Shown here: one piece after another, positions 1-9,852 of the stretch
Layout of the letters: the number at the start of each line of letters is the position of its first letter
Position numbering within the stretch: the first letter of the stretch is position 1
NCBI GenBank assembly: GCA_000818945.1
Contig: KN805433.1
Location: 87,824 to 151,823 of the forward strand
Origin: Schizochytrium sp. CCTCC M209059
Lineage: Eukaryota; Sar; Bigyra; Thraustochytrida; Thraustochytriidae
Length of the DNA stretch: 64,000 nt
Direction of reading: 5' to 3'
Notes under the pieces: model-generated
Told to the model about the DNA's origin: nothing
The model's database searches: none
The model's input: the letters and a program-made list of their open reading frames with translations, nothing else
Position numbers and translations under genes: made by a program

Positions 1-1849
1 CGATATCATCGATGACATCGTTGATCCAATCGTCGACATCATCGACGGCGTGAGCTGCTTTGTGGTCGGCTTGCTCAGCTCTGATGACGCTCTCGTAGCT
101 CTGATCGAAGCCGACGCCGAGGTCTCGACGGCCGCTCTCTGTCTTGAAGCGTGCTCCAAGGAGGCAGACTGCAATTTTTGGAGCTTTTACAAGAACCCTG
201 CGGATGAGGACGACTATTGCTGCAAGCTCTTCAGCACGGTCGTCTCGCTGGACATAAGCGTCACGCTGAGTCTTTCTGGCTCCAAATCTTGTGCAGCAAC
301 CCCAGAACCGACGATGAACCCCGTGGTTGAGAAAGAGGACTGCTATATGACGAGTTACAAAGTTGATGCGGATGCGACCCTCGAAGTTTACTCTGATGAC
401 TCAAGCGCTTGCACAGTCGAGCAGTGCCATGCCAAGTGCGTGGCACACGCATCGTGCAGATACTGGACCTTTCGCGATGACAGTCCGAGCACTCTCTGCA
501 AGCTTTACGATGCCATCAACGGATTTAAAGAAAAAAGCTCTGCATTCACTACAGGTCCCAAGGTTTGCACGGATGCCCCTACGCCCAGTCCCACGAACGC
601 ACCCACAAACGATCCCACCAACGCTTCGGTCGAAGACACTCCAGTTCCCACTCACTCGCCAACAAGCGAAGATGAGGAAGAGGAAGAAGATGACGATGAT
701 GAGCTGGTGAATGCCTGCCAGGCAGCTCGTGTAGAGTACAAGGGTGGCAAAACCATCAAGTCGCTTTCGGACATTATAAGCTCGCTTGCCTGCGCAGAGG
801 CTTGTCTTGATTACGAAGAGTGCATGGGCTGGACATGGAAGAGCGACGGGAAGTGTTGGCTGCTAAAAAAGAACTTCAAGGCGAAAAATGGTCGGTCGGG
901 TTACTTCTCCGGGCCACGCGAGTGCCCCAAGGACGTTGCTTGCGAGGTACAATTCGCAGAGTACACGGGCGGAAAGGACATTGCCCGAATCAAAGATGTC
1001 GAAAGTGCAGCAGAGTGTGCAGCCAAATGCATCATCAACGGCGACTGCGAAACATGGACTTGGCGAAGCGACAAAGAATTGTGCACGCTTCGCAAAGACA
1101 CGAAGGCAAGTAGCAAGTCGCGCCACGCATACTTTTTCACAGGCACAAAAGAGGACTGCGCCGAGTACGAACTGCCCTCGACTGGGCCCACGCCCGCGCC
1201 CACGCTTTCGCCTTTGACGGATGGCGACAACTGCGACTATCCAATCAACGACGTTCTTTTCATCTTGGACGGCTCTGGATCTACGGACAGCAAGGAGTGG
1301 CGTGACATGAGGCGTTTCGTGCGTCAGCTCAGTACTTCTTTCGACGTGTCGAGCTCCACGACGCGTCTTGGTGCCGTGCGCTTTTCGACGGAAATCGACA
1401 TCGATTGGACGTTTGATGACGATCGAGCCCTCGATTGGGACCTCTTCCAAAGCTCTGTAGGCGCACTGACAGCAGATGGAGCGGGATCCGCGACGGGCGG
1501 CGGCTTGATTGCTGCTCAAGACATTTTTGACGATTCCTCAATCAGAGAGGGCACTCACAAGCGAGTTGCAATTCTTATTTCGAGTGGAAAGCCGAACAAG
1601 ATCACGGACTGCAAGGATGCCGGCTATCGAAAGAACGCAAAGAAGTGCGCCAAGGAAGCGGGCCTCGATTTGCGCAAGGGTGCTGATGGTATCGAAGGTA
1701 CCGAAGACGATGTCTTTCTCATTCATGTTCGCGTGGGTAAGGTTGTTCCTAGGTCGCTCTTTGGTCGCAAGGAAGATCTTTTTGTGCAACTTAACGAAGA
1801 TGACGTTGCTGCAAGTGCTAGTCTCGTGATTGGCGAGATTTGCACATGA
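1..1849 (+). CDS. PAN-like/vWA secreted adhesin-like protein 1 (5' partial)
   Basis: The reading frame is open from the left window edge (codons from base 2) to TGA at 1847-1849. No start codon or signal peptide is present, so the gene begins outside the window. Visible modules in order: two Cys-rich PAN/Apple-like units with C-x3-C and W-(T/S)-F motifs, a TPSPTNAPT-type linker, an acidic Asp/Glu stretch, two more PAN-like units (GWTW, TWTW), a short PT linker, and a C-terminal von Willebrand A domain starting near codon 415. The vWA MIDAS motif DGSGS is at codons 423-427. The later segment reads ISSGKPN where the family usually has a T-D-G motif, so the third metal-coordinating loop looks altered. 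It is the first of three tandem paralogues. A cell-surface or extracellular adhesion role is inferred from PAN plus vWA; the ligand is unknown. Confidence 0.85.
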   Translation, partial: DIIDDIVDPIVDIIDGVSCFVVGLLSSDDALVALIEADAEVSTAALCLEACSKEADCNFWSFYKNPADEDDYCCKLFSTVVSLDISVTLSLSGSKSCAATPEPTMNPVVEKEDCYMTSYKVDADATLEVYSDDSSACTVEQCHAKCVAHASCRYWTFRDDSPSTLCKLYDAINGFKEKSSAFTTGPKVCTDAPTPSPTNAPTNDPTNASVEDTPVPTHSPTSEDEEEEEDDDDELVNACQAARVEYKGGKTIKSLSDIISSLACAEACLDYEECMGWTWKSDGKCWLLKKNFKAKNGRSGYFSGPRECPKDVACEVQFAEYTGGKDIARIKDVESAAECAAKCIINGDCETWTWRSDKELCTLRKDTKASSKSRHAYFFTGTKEDCAEYELPSTGPTPAPTLSPLTDGDNCDYPINDVLFILDGSGSTDSKEWRDMRRFVRQLSTSFDVSSSTTRLGAVRFSTEIDIDWTFDDDRALDWDLFQSSVGALTADGAGSATGGGLIAAQDIFDDSSIREGTHKRVAILISSGKPNKITDCKDAGYRKNAKKCAKEAGLDLRKGADGIEGTEDDVFLIHVRVGKVVPRSLFGRKEDLFVQLNEDDVAASASLVIGEICT

Positions 1850-3210
1850 GCAAGTGAACATCTTCAACACTTCTTTTCACTGGTACATCAGTACAAACCA
1901 ATTTTGCTCCTTTTCGAGATGCACTGCACTAACACTGCCAAGAGCTTTGCTTTCCTTGTTGTCGCTATTCTTAAATTCGAGGAACCCAGCAAAATCGTGT
2001 TGAATAGAGGGTGCAACAAGCAACGAAGCTTAAGCTGACGACGAATCGCGTCCATTGAGGGAAATGATATGGATTCCGGAATGGAAATGAATGGTTGCCT
2101 GCCGAAGCCGGTGACTCGTCTGTCCCAAAGAACAAGGCCCGTCAGTTGTTTGTGTCAAGATTTGAAACCGTTCACACGTGATTTGTGCCGGACTATGCCC
2201 ACGTTAGACCGTTGAACTTGCCTCAGGTGGACTGGCGTAGCGTCAATTGTATCGTGTGGCTGAGAATGGTTGGTTGGTGGCCAATTCGTTTACATGTTAG
2301 GGGTTTTGACTTGGGTCGCTTGATCAAGAACCGCGTCGCTTATCCTAGGATGAGGTAACGCCATTCATGGACACCTACAGACGTTTCGGGGTCCATGGGC
2401 GCGGCGTCGACTCATTGTCCCGTGGATCAATCATGGGGCGCACACGATCGCATGTATATCTTCCAGTTGCTTTTCGCGTTTCCAATCAAGATGCTGACTC
2501 GCCCCCTTCGTTCAAGGACGCGAAGCTCGTCCCGATGGAGTGACTTCTTTCCCGAGCATCTGCGGACGCATTAGAGTTAACGGACATTGTACCGCATGTA
2601 CAAACTATTGTGTTCGGTCGCGCCCACCAACACAAGCTCTCCGAGTTTTTGTATTGGCTTGGACTGGATCGCTGTGCATCGTATAGAACCTTGCGCTGAA
2701 AAGCATTGGCGCACGAACTTGACGGGAGGCGTCAGCTGGTCCCAGAGTCCAGGATCCTTGGCCCGGGACAATACGAAAGTCCCAAAGGGACGAGGGACGA
2801 GCAGAACCCTTGACACGCGTCCCCACACCAGACTGGAGGTAGAAGCCGGTTTGCGCACAGGACCCTGGACAGCATAGTAGCTTTGTGTGCATGGGACTAT
2901 ATGTTCGGACAAACCCATCGAACCGGCCACGCGCGCCCAAAGAGAGATGGCGAGACGATGGGCCGAATCGTCTTGCGGGGGGCGAATACCCTTGTCCCAA
3001 AAGAACCTTCAAGAGACCGATGGAGTCGGTTCTCACACCAATCCTTCATCGTGCAGCCGGACGCATCGCGCACATGCCGAAGCATCGCGCGCGCGTCAAA
3101 GCAAACCCAGAACTCGAACAAGCCAAGCAAGAACAAGAAACCAACCAAACCTAGAAGCGCCAACAAGTTTATTTGGCAAGCAGCCAAAAGCAAGAAAAGT
3201 AGAAGGGAAA
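1850..3210. other. Intergenic region, no gene recognised
   Basis: About 1.36 kb between PAN-vWA genes 1 and 2. An open frame continues upstream of the gene 2 start (from 2887), but it shows no domain or signal peptide and is more likely 5' UTR or promoter. No repeat array, RNA gene or mobile element was recognised. Confidence 0.5.
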
Positions 3211-5382
3211 ATGCCGAGCATGTCTCGTCTCGCTGTGTGCTTCCTTTTCTTAGGAGCATCCGGTGTCTCGCAAGTCATGGGCAAGAACTCCCTGAGTCGT
3301 TCGCTTGATGAACTTGAGCACTGCCATGTAGTTGGCAAGTACAATGGAGAGGTACTTCGTACACATAATGAGCAGGATGAGAGTCTGGAGACTCCTGAAC
3401 ATTGCCACCAGTTGTGCATCTCAGTTGATGAATGCAACTACTGGACATGGTTCAACCCAAACCATGAAAATGGAAACTACCATTGCAAGCTGTTTAGAAG
3501 CACCAAGAAGCTCAAAACAGAAGAACCTTTCCAGGAGTACGTGTCCGGTCCCAAGTACTGCACGGACGCCCCGACGCCAAACCCGACGCCAAGCCCGACA
3601 CCCGCACCGACGCCAAACCCGACGCCAAGCCCGACACCCGCACCGACGCCAAACCCGACACCCGCACCAACGCTCAGTCCCGTGACGGTGAAACCCAATT
3701 GCTACACTTCCAGGCTCGAGTACACGGGCGACCAGACGGTGGGCTACTTTGCGAATGACAAAGGCATTCAGAGCCCGGAGCAGTGCCACGCCAAATGCGT
3801 CGAGATCGAGAAGTGCAACCACTGGACTTTTTTTGACGGCACAAATAACCAGCACTGCAAGCTCTGGGGAGAGGTGTCGGGGAAGAGAAATAAGGGCAAC
3901 GCGTACACCATCGGTCCCAAGATCTGCACGGACGCGCCCACGCCAGCGCCCACGCCTGCACCCACGCCTGCACCCACGCCGGCACCCACGCCGGCACCCA
4001 CACCGGCACCCACACTGGCACCCACACTGGCACCCACACTGGCACCCACACCGGCACCCACACCAGCACCCACGCCCGCACCCACGCCCGCGCCCACCCC
4101 TTCCCCGACGCGTGCACCCACGCCTGCACCCACACCTGCACCCACACCGGCGCCCACGCCGGCGCCCACGTCGAGTCCCACGGCGAGCCCGACACCGGCG
4201 CCCGTGGAGGAGGTGGTGGCGGCCAGCGCGACGGAGTGCATGACCGCGGACGTGCAGTACGTCAAGGGCAAGACGATCAAGAAGCACGAGGGCGTGGACA
4301 GCGCCGAGGTCTGCGCGGAGACCTGCCTCGAGTACGACGACTGCACCGGGTGGACATGGCGCGAGGACGGCCGATGCTGGATCATGGGCAAGGACTTCAA
4401 GCCCAAAAGTGGCAAGGAGGGCTACTTCTCCGGGCCGCGCGTGTGCCCGAGCGACCCGGAGTGCGAGCTGCAATTCCAAGAGTTCCGCGGTGGCGACGAC
4501 GTGGACACCATCAAGAAGGTTGACTCTGCGGCGGAGTGCGCGACCCTGTGCAATGAGAACGACGAGTGCGAGACGTGGACGTGGCGGAGCAATAAGGCGC
4601 TGTGCAAGCTGCGCAAGAACACGAACGCGGAGGCCAAGGATCGCGACGCGTACTACTTTACCGGAGAGAAAGCCAACTGCGGCGCGTACTCGTTGGCCTC
4701 ACTCGTCCCGACCACAGCGCCGACGCTGTCGCCGCTCGCGAGCGGCTTCCCGTGTGGAGACGCCATCAACGACGTCTTGTTCATCATGGACGGCTCTGGG
4801 TCCACCGACAGCAAGGAATGGCGCGACATGAAGCATTTCGTGCGCCAGCTCAGCACTGCGTTTCAGGTCTCCAGCTCGGCGACCCGCCTTGCCCTCTTGC
4901 GCTTCTCTACGGAAACCACGGTGGAGTGGACCTTCTCCGAAGAAGAGGCTCAGGACTTGGACCTCTTTCAGGAGTCGGTCGATGCCCTCGAAGCCGAAGG
5001 TACCGGATCGGCGACTGGATCAGGAGTGATTGCCGGGCAGAATATGTTCGAAGCGTTTCCCATCCGCGAGGGCACCCACAAGCGCGTTGCGATCGTTATT
5101 ACGAGCGGCAAGCCTAACAAGGGTACGGATTGCAAGGCCGCTGGGTACTCGAGGAAGGGCAAGAAGTGCGCCACCCAGGCAGGCCTCGACCTGCTCAAGG
5201 GCGCCGATGGCATCGAGGGCACGCAAGATGACATTTACCTGGTGCACGTTCGAGTCGGCTACGAGGTTCCGCGCAAGCTGTTTGATGGCAAGGAGGACCT
5301 CTTCATCCAGCTTGATGATGACGACGTGGTTGGGGACGCGGACTATGTCGTCACCAATATGTGCACGGCTTCCCAGTCCTAA
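3211..5382 (+). CDS. PAN-like/vWA secreted adhesin-like protein 2
   Basis: 723 residues from ATG 3211. This start was chosen because it is followed by a hydrophobic signal peptide ([18 protein letters not shown]); upstream in-frame Met codons have none. Order: PAN-like unit 1, a [13 protein letters not shown] linker (about 3565-3675), PAN-like unit 2, a long (TPAP)n linker (about 3940-4205), PAN-like units 3 and 4 (GWTW, TWTW), and a C-terminal vWA domain from about residue 519. The MIDAS DGSGS is at 527-531. At 631-633 the sequence is T-S-G where active vWA domains have T-D-G. Stop at 5380-5382. The PT-rich linkers suggest an extended O-glycosylated stalk. Architecture matches genes 1 and 3; secretion is well supported, while adhesion is inferred. 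Confidence 0.9.
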   Translation: MPSMSRLAVCFLFLGASGVSQVMGKNSLSRSLDELEHCHVVGKYNGEVLRTHNEQDESLETPEHCHQLCISVDECNYWTWFNPNHENGNYHCKLFRSTKKLKTEEPFQEYVSGPKYCTDAPTPNPTPSPTPAPTPNPTPSPTPAPTPNPTPAPTLSPVTVKPNCYTSRLEYTGDQTVGYFANDKGIQSPEQCHAKCVEIEKCNHWTFFDGTNNQHCKLWGEVSGKRNKGNAYTIGPKICTDAPTPAPTPAPTPAPTPAPTPAPTPAPTLAPTLAPTLAPTPAPTPAPTPAPTPAPTPSPTRAPTPAPTPAPTPAPTPAPTSSPTASPTPAPVEEVVAASATECMTADVQYVKGKTIKKHEGVDSAEVCAETCLEYDDCTGWTWREDGRCWIMGKDFKPKSGKEGYFSGPRVCPSDPECELQFQEFRGGDDVDTIKKVDSAAECATLCNENDECETWTWRSNKALCKLRKNTNAEAKDRDAYYFTGEKANCGAYSLASLVPTTAPTLSPLASGFPCGDAINDVLFIMDGSGSTDSKEWRDMKHFVRQLSTAFQVSSSATRLALLRFSTETTVEWTFSEEEAQDLDLFQESVDALEAEGTGSATGSGVIAGQNMFEAFPIREGTHKRVAIVITSGKPNKGTDCKAAGYSRKGKKCATQAGLDLLKGADGIEGTQDDIYLVHVRVGYEVPRKLFDGKEDLFIQLDDDDVVGDADYVVTNMCTASQS
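3565..3675 (+). repeat. PT-rich tandem coding repeat (linker 1 of gene 2)
   Basis: Tandem 12-24 bp units encoding TPNP, TPSP and TPAP, in frame between PAN-like units 1 and 2. Confidence 0.85.
3940..4205 (+). repeat. PT-rich tandem coding repeat (linker 2 of gene 2)
   Basis: About twenty 12-bp units of the type CCCACGCCGGCA encoding TPAP/TLAP, in frame between PAN-like units 2 and 3. Copy number is likely variable between alleles, and the assembly could be collapsed here. Confidence 0.85.
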
Positions 5383-6625
5383 ATTCCATTCTGATCCTGA
5401 TCCTCAGCGGTAACAAATAAATGTTCTTCATATTCCTTTGTTTGAGCAACGCGTGACTGCGAAATGGTACCTTGACGAGAGCTACGGGAAAGATTGAAAG
5501 ATACCCTTGCCGAAGGGACCAAATGCTGGTCCTTCAACAACTAGGAAGCCAAGTACCCATTGGTCAACATTCCCCCCGCATCACTGTGGTAAATTGCGTA
5601 TCGCGAATTGGCATCTGTGTTATTTTTTTTTGGACGATCGTGCAAGCCCCGAGACTGAAATCTTCATCGCATATTCCACACTTTCGCCGCGTCCTCTTGC
5701 TTCTTCGTTATTCTTCGCCTGCCCGCTTGCTCACTACTGCATCGCTCCTTTTTACATGCCCTGCAGAGAGCTCGTAGGCCTACTCCGACGACAGGCGGAC
5801 GAAAAAAAAAAATTACATTGGTCCACCCCAGGTAACCCACCGCGGGCGCGCACCGGCTCGTGTGGGACACCCACCAGTGCTCGAGAGACCGTACTCCGCA
5901 TTCAGGTGCCTTTTCGTGTGTATTGTTTGTGCTTTTTTCATATGCAAAGCAAATTGGATGTTACGTTGGAGAGAGTCGCGCCCTGTACTCAATCGGCCAC
6001 GCTTAATGAGTCAATGAGGGCAGGGAACTGGCGACTCGAGTAATGGCGAGCAAGGAGTAATGTTTGGGCCTTCTATATGCATCATCTGCCACGATCCGTC
6101 GACGGGTCGGTTCTTGTTCCGGGCCATCACCACGGAGCATTGGGGCATCGTAGTATCGGGGCATACCTCATCGCTGGCGTCCACGGGATCACAGAGATGA
6201 ACCATGTGACATTCCCTAAATTGAGGAAGTATTTTCTCCGGGACGCTTTGGCTCTCCCGACCTCTTCATGTTGATGTGAACTTGATTGAAAAACTATGGA
6301 AGATTTTGTCCGCGCCCAAAACTTTCTTTCGATGCATGAAATTCCAAAGCGTCCGCGGCGCGGTCCGACGAGCCCACCAGGCTTCTTCTCGCTGCTTGTA
6401 ATGGCACTGCGCATTCCGGGCATTCCATGGCAAGTTGTCATGGTCCCGGACTTTCGCGACGGCTTTCCGTGGAATTTTGAATGTACCGCGGCTCTTTGAG
6501 GATCCACTGAGAAGCCTCGAACGACGAAATTATTCGAGGATGCATCGCTTGCGGAGCGAGCAAACCCGAAATAAAACCCAACCCCAAGACTTGAGCCTGA
6601 ACTACAAAGTTCATTCGAGGGCACA
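5383..6625. other. Intergenic region, no gene recognised
   Basis: About 1.24 kb between PAN-vWA genes 2 and 3. It holds a possible polyadenylation signal just after gene 2 (AATAAA at 5416) and a purine run near 5803. Short open frames here have no recognisable features. Confidence 0.5.
5416..5421 (+). promoter_or_regulatory. Possible polyadenylation signal of gene 2
   Basis: AATAAA lies 34 bases after the gene 2 stop codon. The position fits a eukaryotic poly(A) signal, but usage in this lineage is not established from sequence alone. Confidence 0.35.
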
Positions 6626-9600
6626 ATGCCTCGTCTTCTTGTTTTTTCAACCCTGCTTTCGACTGTCCTTGTTGCTCAAGCTTTGCCATCCTTTGAGGAG
6701 CTCGGATCCGATTGTTGGACCGCATCCAAGTATGATGGAGCTTTGCTCGAAGGTGTTGGCCAAACCGATACAGTGACGTCTGCTTGGGGGTGTGCTCTTC
6801 TCTGCCAAACCCATGTGGATTGCGAGGTGTGGTCATTCTTTGACAATGGAAACAACAAGAACTTCAACTGCTTTCTTTATACCAGCTACAGCAACTCTCA
6901 GAAAATGCCACAGAAGTGGACTTCTGGGCTTAAATTTTGCGAAAGCGAGGAAACAGAGGCGCCTTCAACCTTGGACACAGAGGCGCCTACGACGTTCGAT
7001 GAGACAAATGCGCCTACTGCGTTCGATGAGACGGACTCGCCTACGACGTTTGATGAGACAGATGCGCCTTCAGCGTCTGTTGAAACGGACGCGCCTACAC
7101 CCTGGAAAACCGAATCACCAACCTCTTTTGAGGACACCGAGTCGCCTACCCCTTCTGAGGACACCGACGCGCCGACAGGATTTGATGAGACAGAATCGCC
7201 CACGGCCTTTGAGACCGATGCGCCGACAGGATTTGATGAGACAGAATCGCCTACCCCTGTTGATGATACCGAATCACCAACCCTTTCTGAGGACACCGAG
7301 TCGCCTACGGCCTTTGAGACCGACGCGCCGACAGGATTTGATGAGACTGATTCGCCTACCCCTATTGATGATACCGAATCACCAACCCCTTCTGAGGAAA
7401 CCGATGCGCCTACTCCTTCTGAGGACACCGAGTCGCCTACGGCCTTTGAGACCGACGCGCCAACAGGATTTGATGAGACAGAGTCGCCCACGGCCTTTGA
7501 GACCGATGCGCCGACAGGATTTGATGAGACAGAATCGCCCACGGCCTTTGAGACCGATGCGCCGACAGGATTTGATGAGACAGAATCGCCCACGGCCTTT
7601 GAGACCGATGCGCCGACAGGATTTGATGAGACAGAATCGCCCACGGCCTTTGAGACCGATGCGCCGACAGGATTTGATGAGACAGAATCGCCTACCCCTG
7701 TTGATGATACCGAATCACCAACCCTTTCTGAGGGACACCGATGCGCCTACTCCTTCTGAGGACACCGAGTCGCCTACGGCCTTTGAGACCGACGCGCCAA
7801 CAGGATTTGATGAGACAGAGTCGCCCACGGCCTTTGAGACAGACGCACCGACAGGATTTGATGAGACTGATTCGCCTACCCCTATTGAAGACACCGAATC
7901 ACCAACCCTTTCTGAGGACACCGAGTCGCCCACGGCCTTTGAGACCGACGCGCCGACAGGATTTGATGAGACTGACTCTCCTACCCCTTTTGAGGACACG
8001 GCTTCGCCAACACCTTTTGATGAGACGGATTCGCCTACCCCTATTGACGATACCGAATCACCTACCCCTTTTGAGGACACCGAGTCGCCTACCCCTTCTG
8101 AGGACACCGACGCGCCGACAGGATTTGATGAGACAGAGTCGCCCACGGCCTTTGAGACCGATGCGCCGACAGGATTTGATGAGACTGACTCGCCTACCCC
8201 TATTGATGATACCGAATCACCAACCCCTTTTGAAGACACTGATGCGCCTACCCCTTCTGAGGACACCGAGTCGCCCACGGCCTTTGAGACCGATGCGCCG
8301 ACAGGATTTGATGAGACTGACTCGCCTACCCCTATTGATGATACCGAATCACCAACCCCTTTTGAAGATACCGAGTCGCCTACGGCCTTTGAGACCGACG
8401 CGCCGACAGGATTTGATGAGACCGACTCTCCTATACCTTTTGATCCACTCATGCCAACAGCAACGCCCACCATGGCGCCTACATTGCCCTGCTATACGGA
8501 GGGGGATCGATACAAGGGTGGCACAACCTTGGCCAAACTCAATGGCGTCAAAACACCGGAAGCTTGCCACGAAGAATGCCTTGCCGACGAACTCTGTGAA
8601 GGGTTCTCGTGGAAGGCGAAGAAGAAGAGCTGTGAGCTAAAGGCCGGTGCCTACAAGCTCAAGTCAGGGCAAAATGGATATGCCGCAGGCTCTCGCAACT
8701 GCATCCACAACACGGTGTGCCTTGCTCAATTTGTCCGGTACAAATCCAAAGCAATGGCCAAGGTCAAAAATGTGGAGGACGCCTTATCGTGCGCAAATGA
8801 ATGCCGCGAACGGAGCAAGTGTATGTCTTGGACGTATCGCAGCTCGAAGAAGTTTTGCGCTCTGTTCAGTGAAGTGAACGAGTCGAAGAAGAAGGAGGGC
8901 CAAAAGGCCGAATACTTTTCGGGTATTCGCGAAGGTTGCAATAGCGTCCCGACGCCCCAGCCAACACTCGCGACGCCCGCCCCTGTGATTTCGTGCGGGC
9001 CCAAGGTCAACGACGTGCTCTTCGTGGTTGACAGCTCGGGTTCGATTGACGACAGCGAGTGGGCCCACTTGAAGAACTTTGTTCGCCAACTTGGCAGCGC
9101 GTTTGACGTGGGCAATAGCGACGAGCAAACACGTCTGGGCTTTGTCGAGTACTCGACCGATGTCACAAGGCTCTGGGACTTTACCTCTCCATACGCCGTT
9201 GACGGTACGGCCTTTCAGGTTCACGTCGACTCTGCTGAGGCAACAGGCAAAGGCACGGGGACTGGCCCCGCGCTGATTGAGGCCCAAGATGTCTTTTGGG
9301 AGACGCCCACGCGTCTCAATCTGGATCGACGCGTGGTCATCATGCTTACAGACGGAAATCCCAACAAGAACGGGGGTTGTAAGCAAGCTGGCTATTCGCC
9401 AAACCCCAAAGCTTGCGCAGCCGAGGCCGCCGAAGAACTTCGAAAGGGGCCGGACGGTCAGCTCGGTACCGACGATGACGTTTATCTCGTCTACGTTCGC
9501 ATTGGCGACAAGATCCGTACTGATGTGTTCGGCGACGTAGAAGACTTGCAGGTCAATGCTTCGCCAGAGGGCCTCTCGCTGATCGCCGACGAAATCGTGC

Positions 9601-9626
9601 GCGACGTTTGTGATATTGTCGCGTAA
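6626..9626 (+). CDS. PAN-like/vWA secreted adhesin-like protein 3, one-base frameshift in linker
   Basis: ATG 6626 opens a signal peptide (MPRLLVFSTLLSTVLVAQA), one PAN-like unit and a long acidic linker of 17-residue repeats (ESPTAFETDAPTGFDET type). The frame then breaks at 7732-7734, where three G stand in place of the two seen in every sister repeat, giving a stop at 7757-7759. Removing one base restores a frame to TAA 9624-9626 that would make 999 residues. Downstream are more linker repeats, two PAN-like units (GFSW, SWTY) and a vWA domain with MIDAS DSSGS and an intact T-D-G loop (9351-9359). The break could be a sequencing error in a repeat or a genuine inactivating mutation. The clean downstream domains argue that the gene is, or was until recently, functional. 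Confidence 0.85.
6955..8450 (+). repeat. 51-bp tandem coding repeat array (acidic ETDAPT linker)
   Basis: Degenerate tandem units of 51 bp (17 codons) with shorter variants. Between about 7485 and 7690 several consecutive units are nearly identical, indicating recent expansion. The encoded linker is rich in Thr, Pro, Glu and Asp, unlike the neutral PT linkers of the two sister genes. Confidence 0.9.
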
Positions 9627-9852
9627 GAGTTCTAAGCAAGAAATGAAACTTTCCTATGTCCAAGATTGATGCTTTCTCTACCCGCTGTCACGTTTCGTAG
9701 CTGCGCGCAGAATACAGAATCTGAAGTTTGTGGCCCAATAAGGTTGATTATGAATGCCCTTGTTGGTCCACTTTTTGTGTTGTTGGGATTCGTCGCTGTC
9801 GATCAATCAGCAGATCCCGAACTCTCGAACCCGGAGACGCAAGACCAGGACG

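Noticed and set aside
6955..8450. CRISPR-like regular repeats
   Set aside because: The repeat is in frame, has no unique spacers and belongs to a eukaryotic coding region.
6898..8473. Long minus-strand frames made of VGDSVSS-type repeats
   Set aside because: They are the antisense of the acidic linker repeat in PAN-vWA gene 3.
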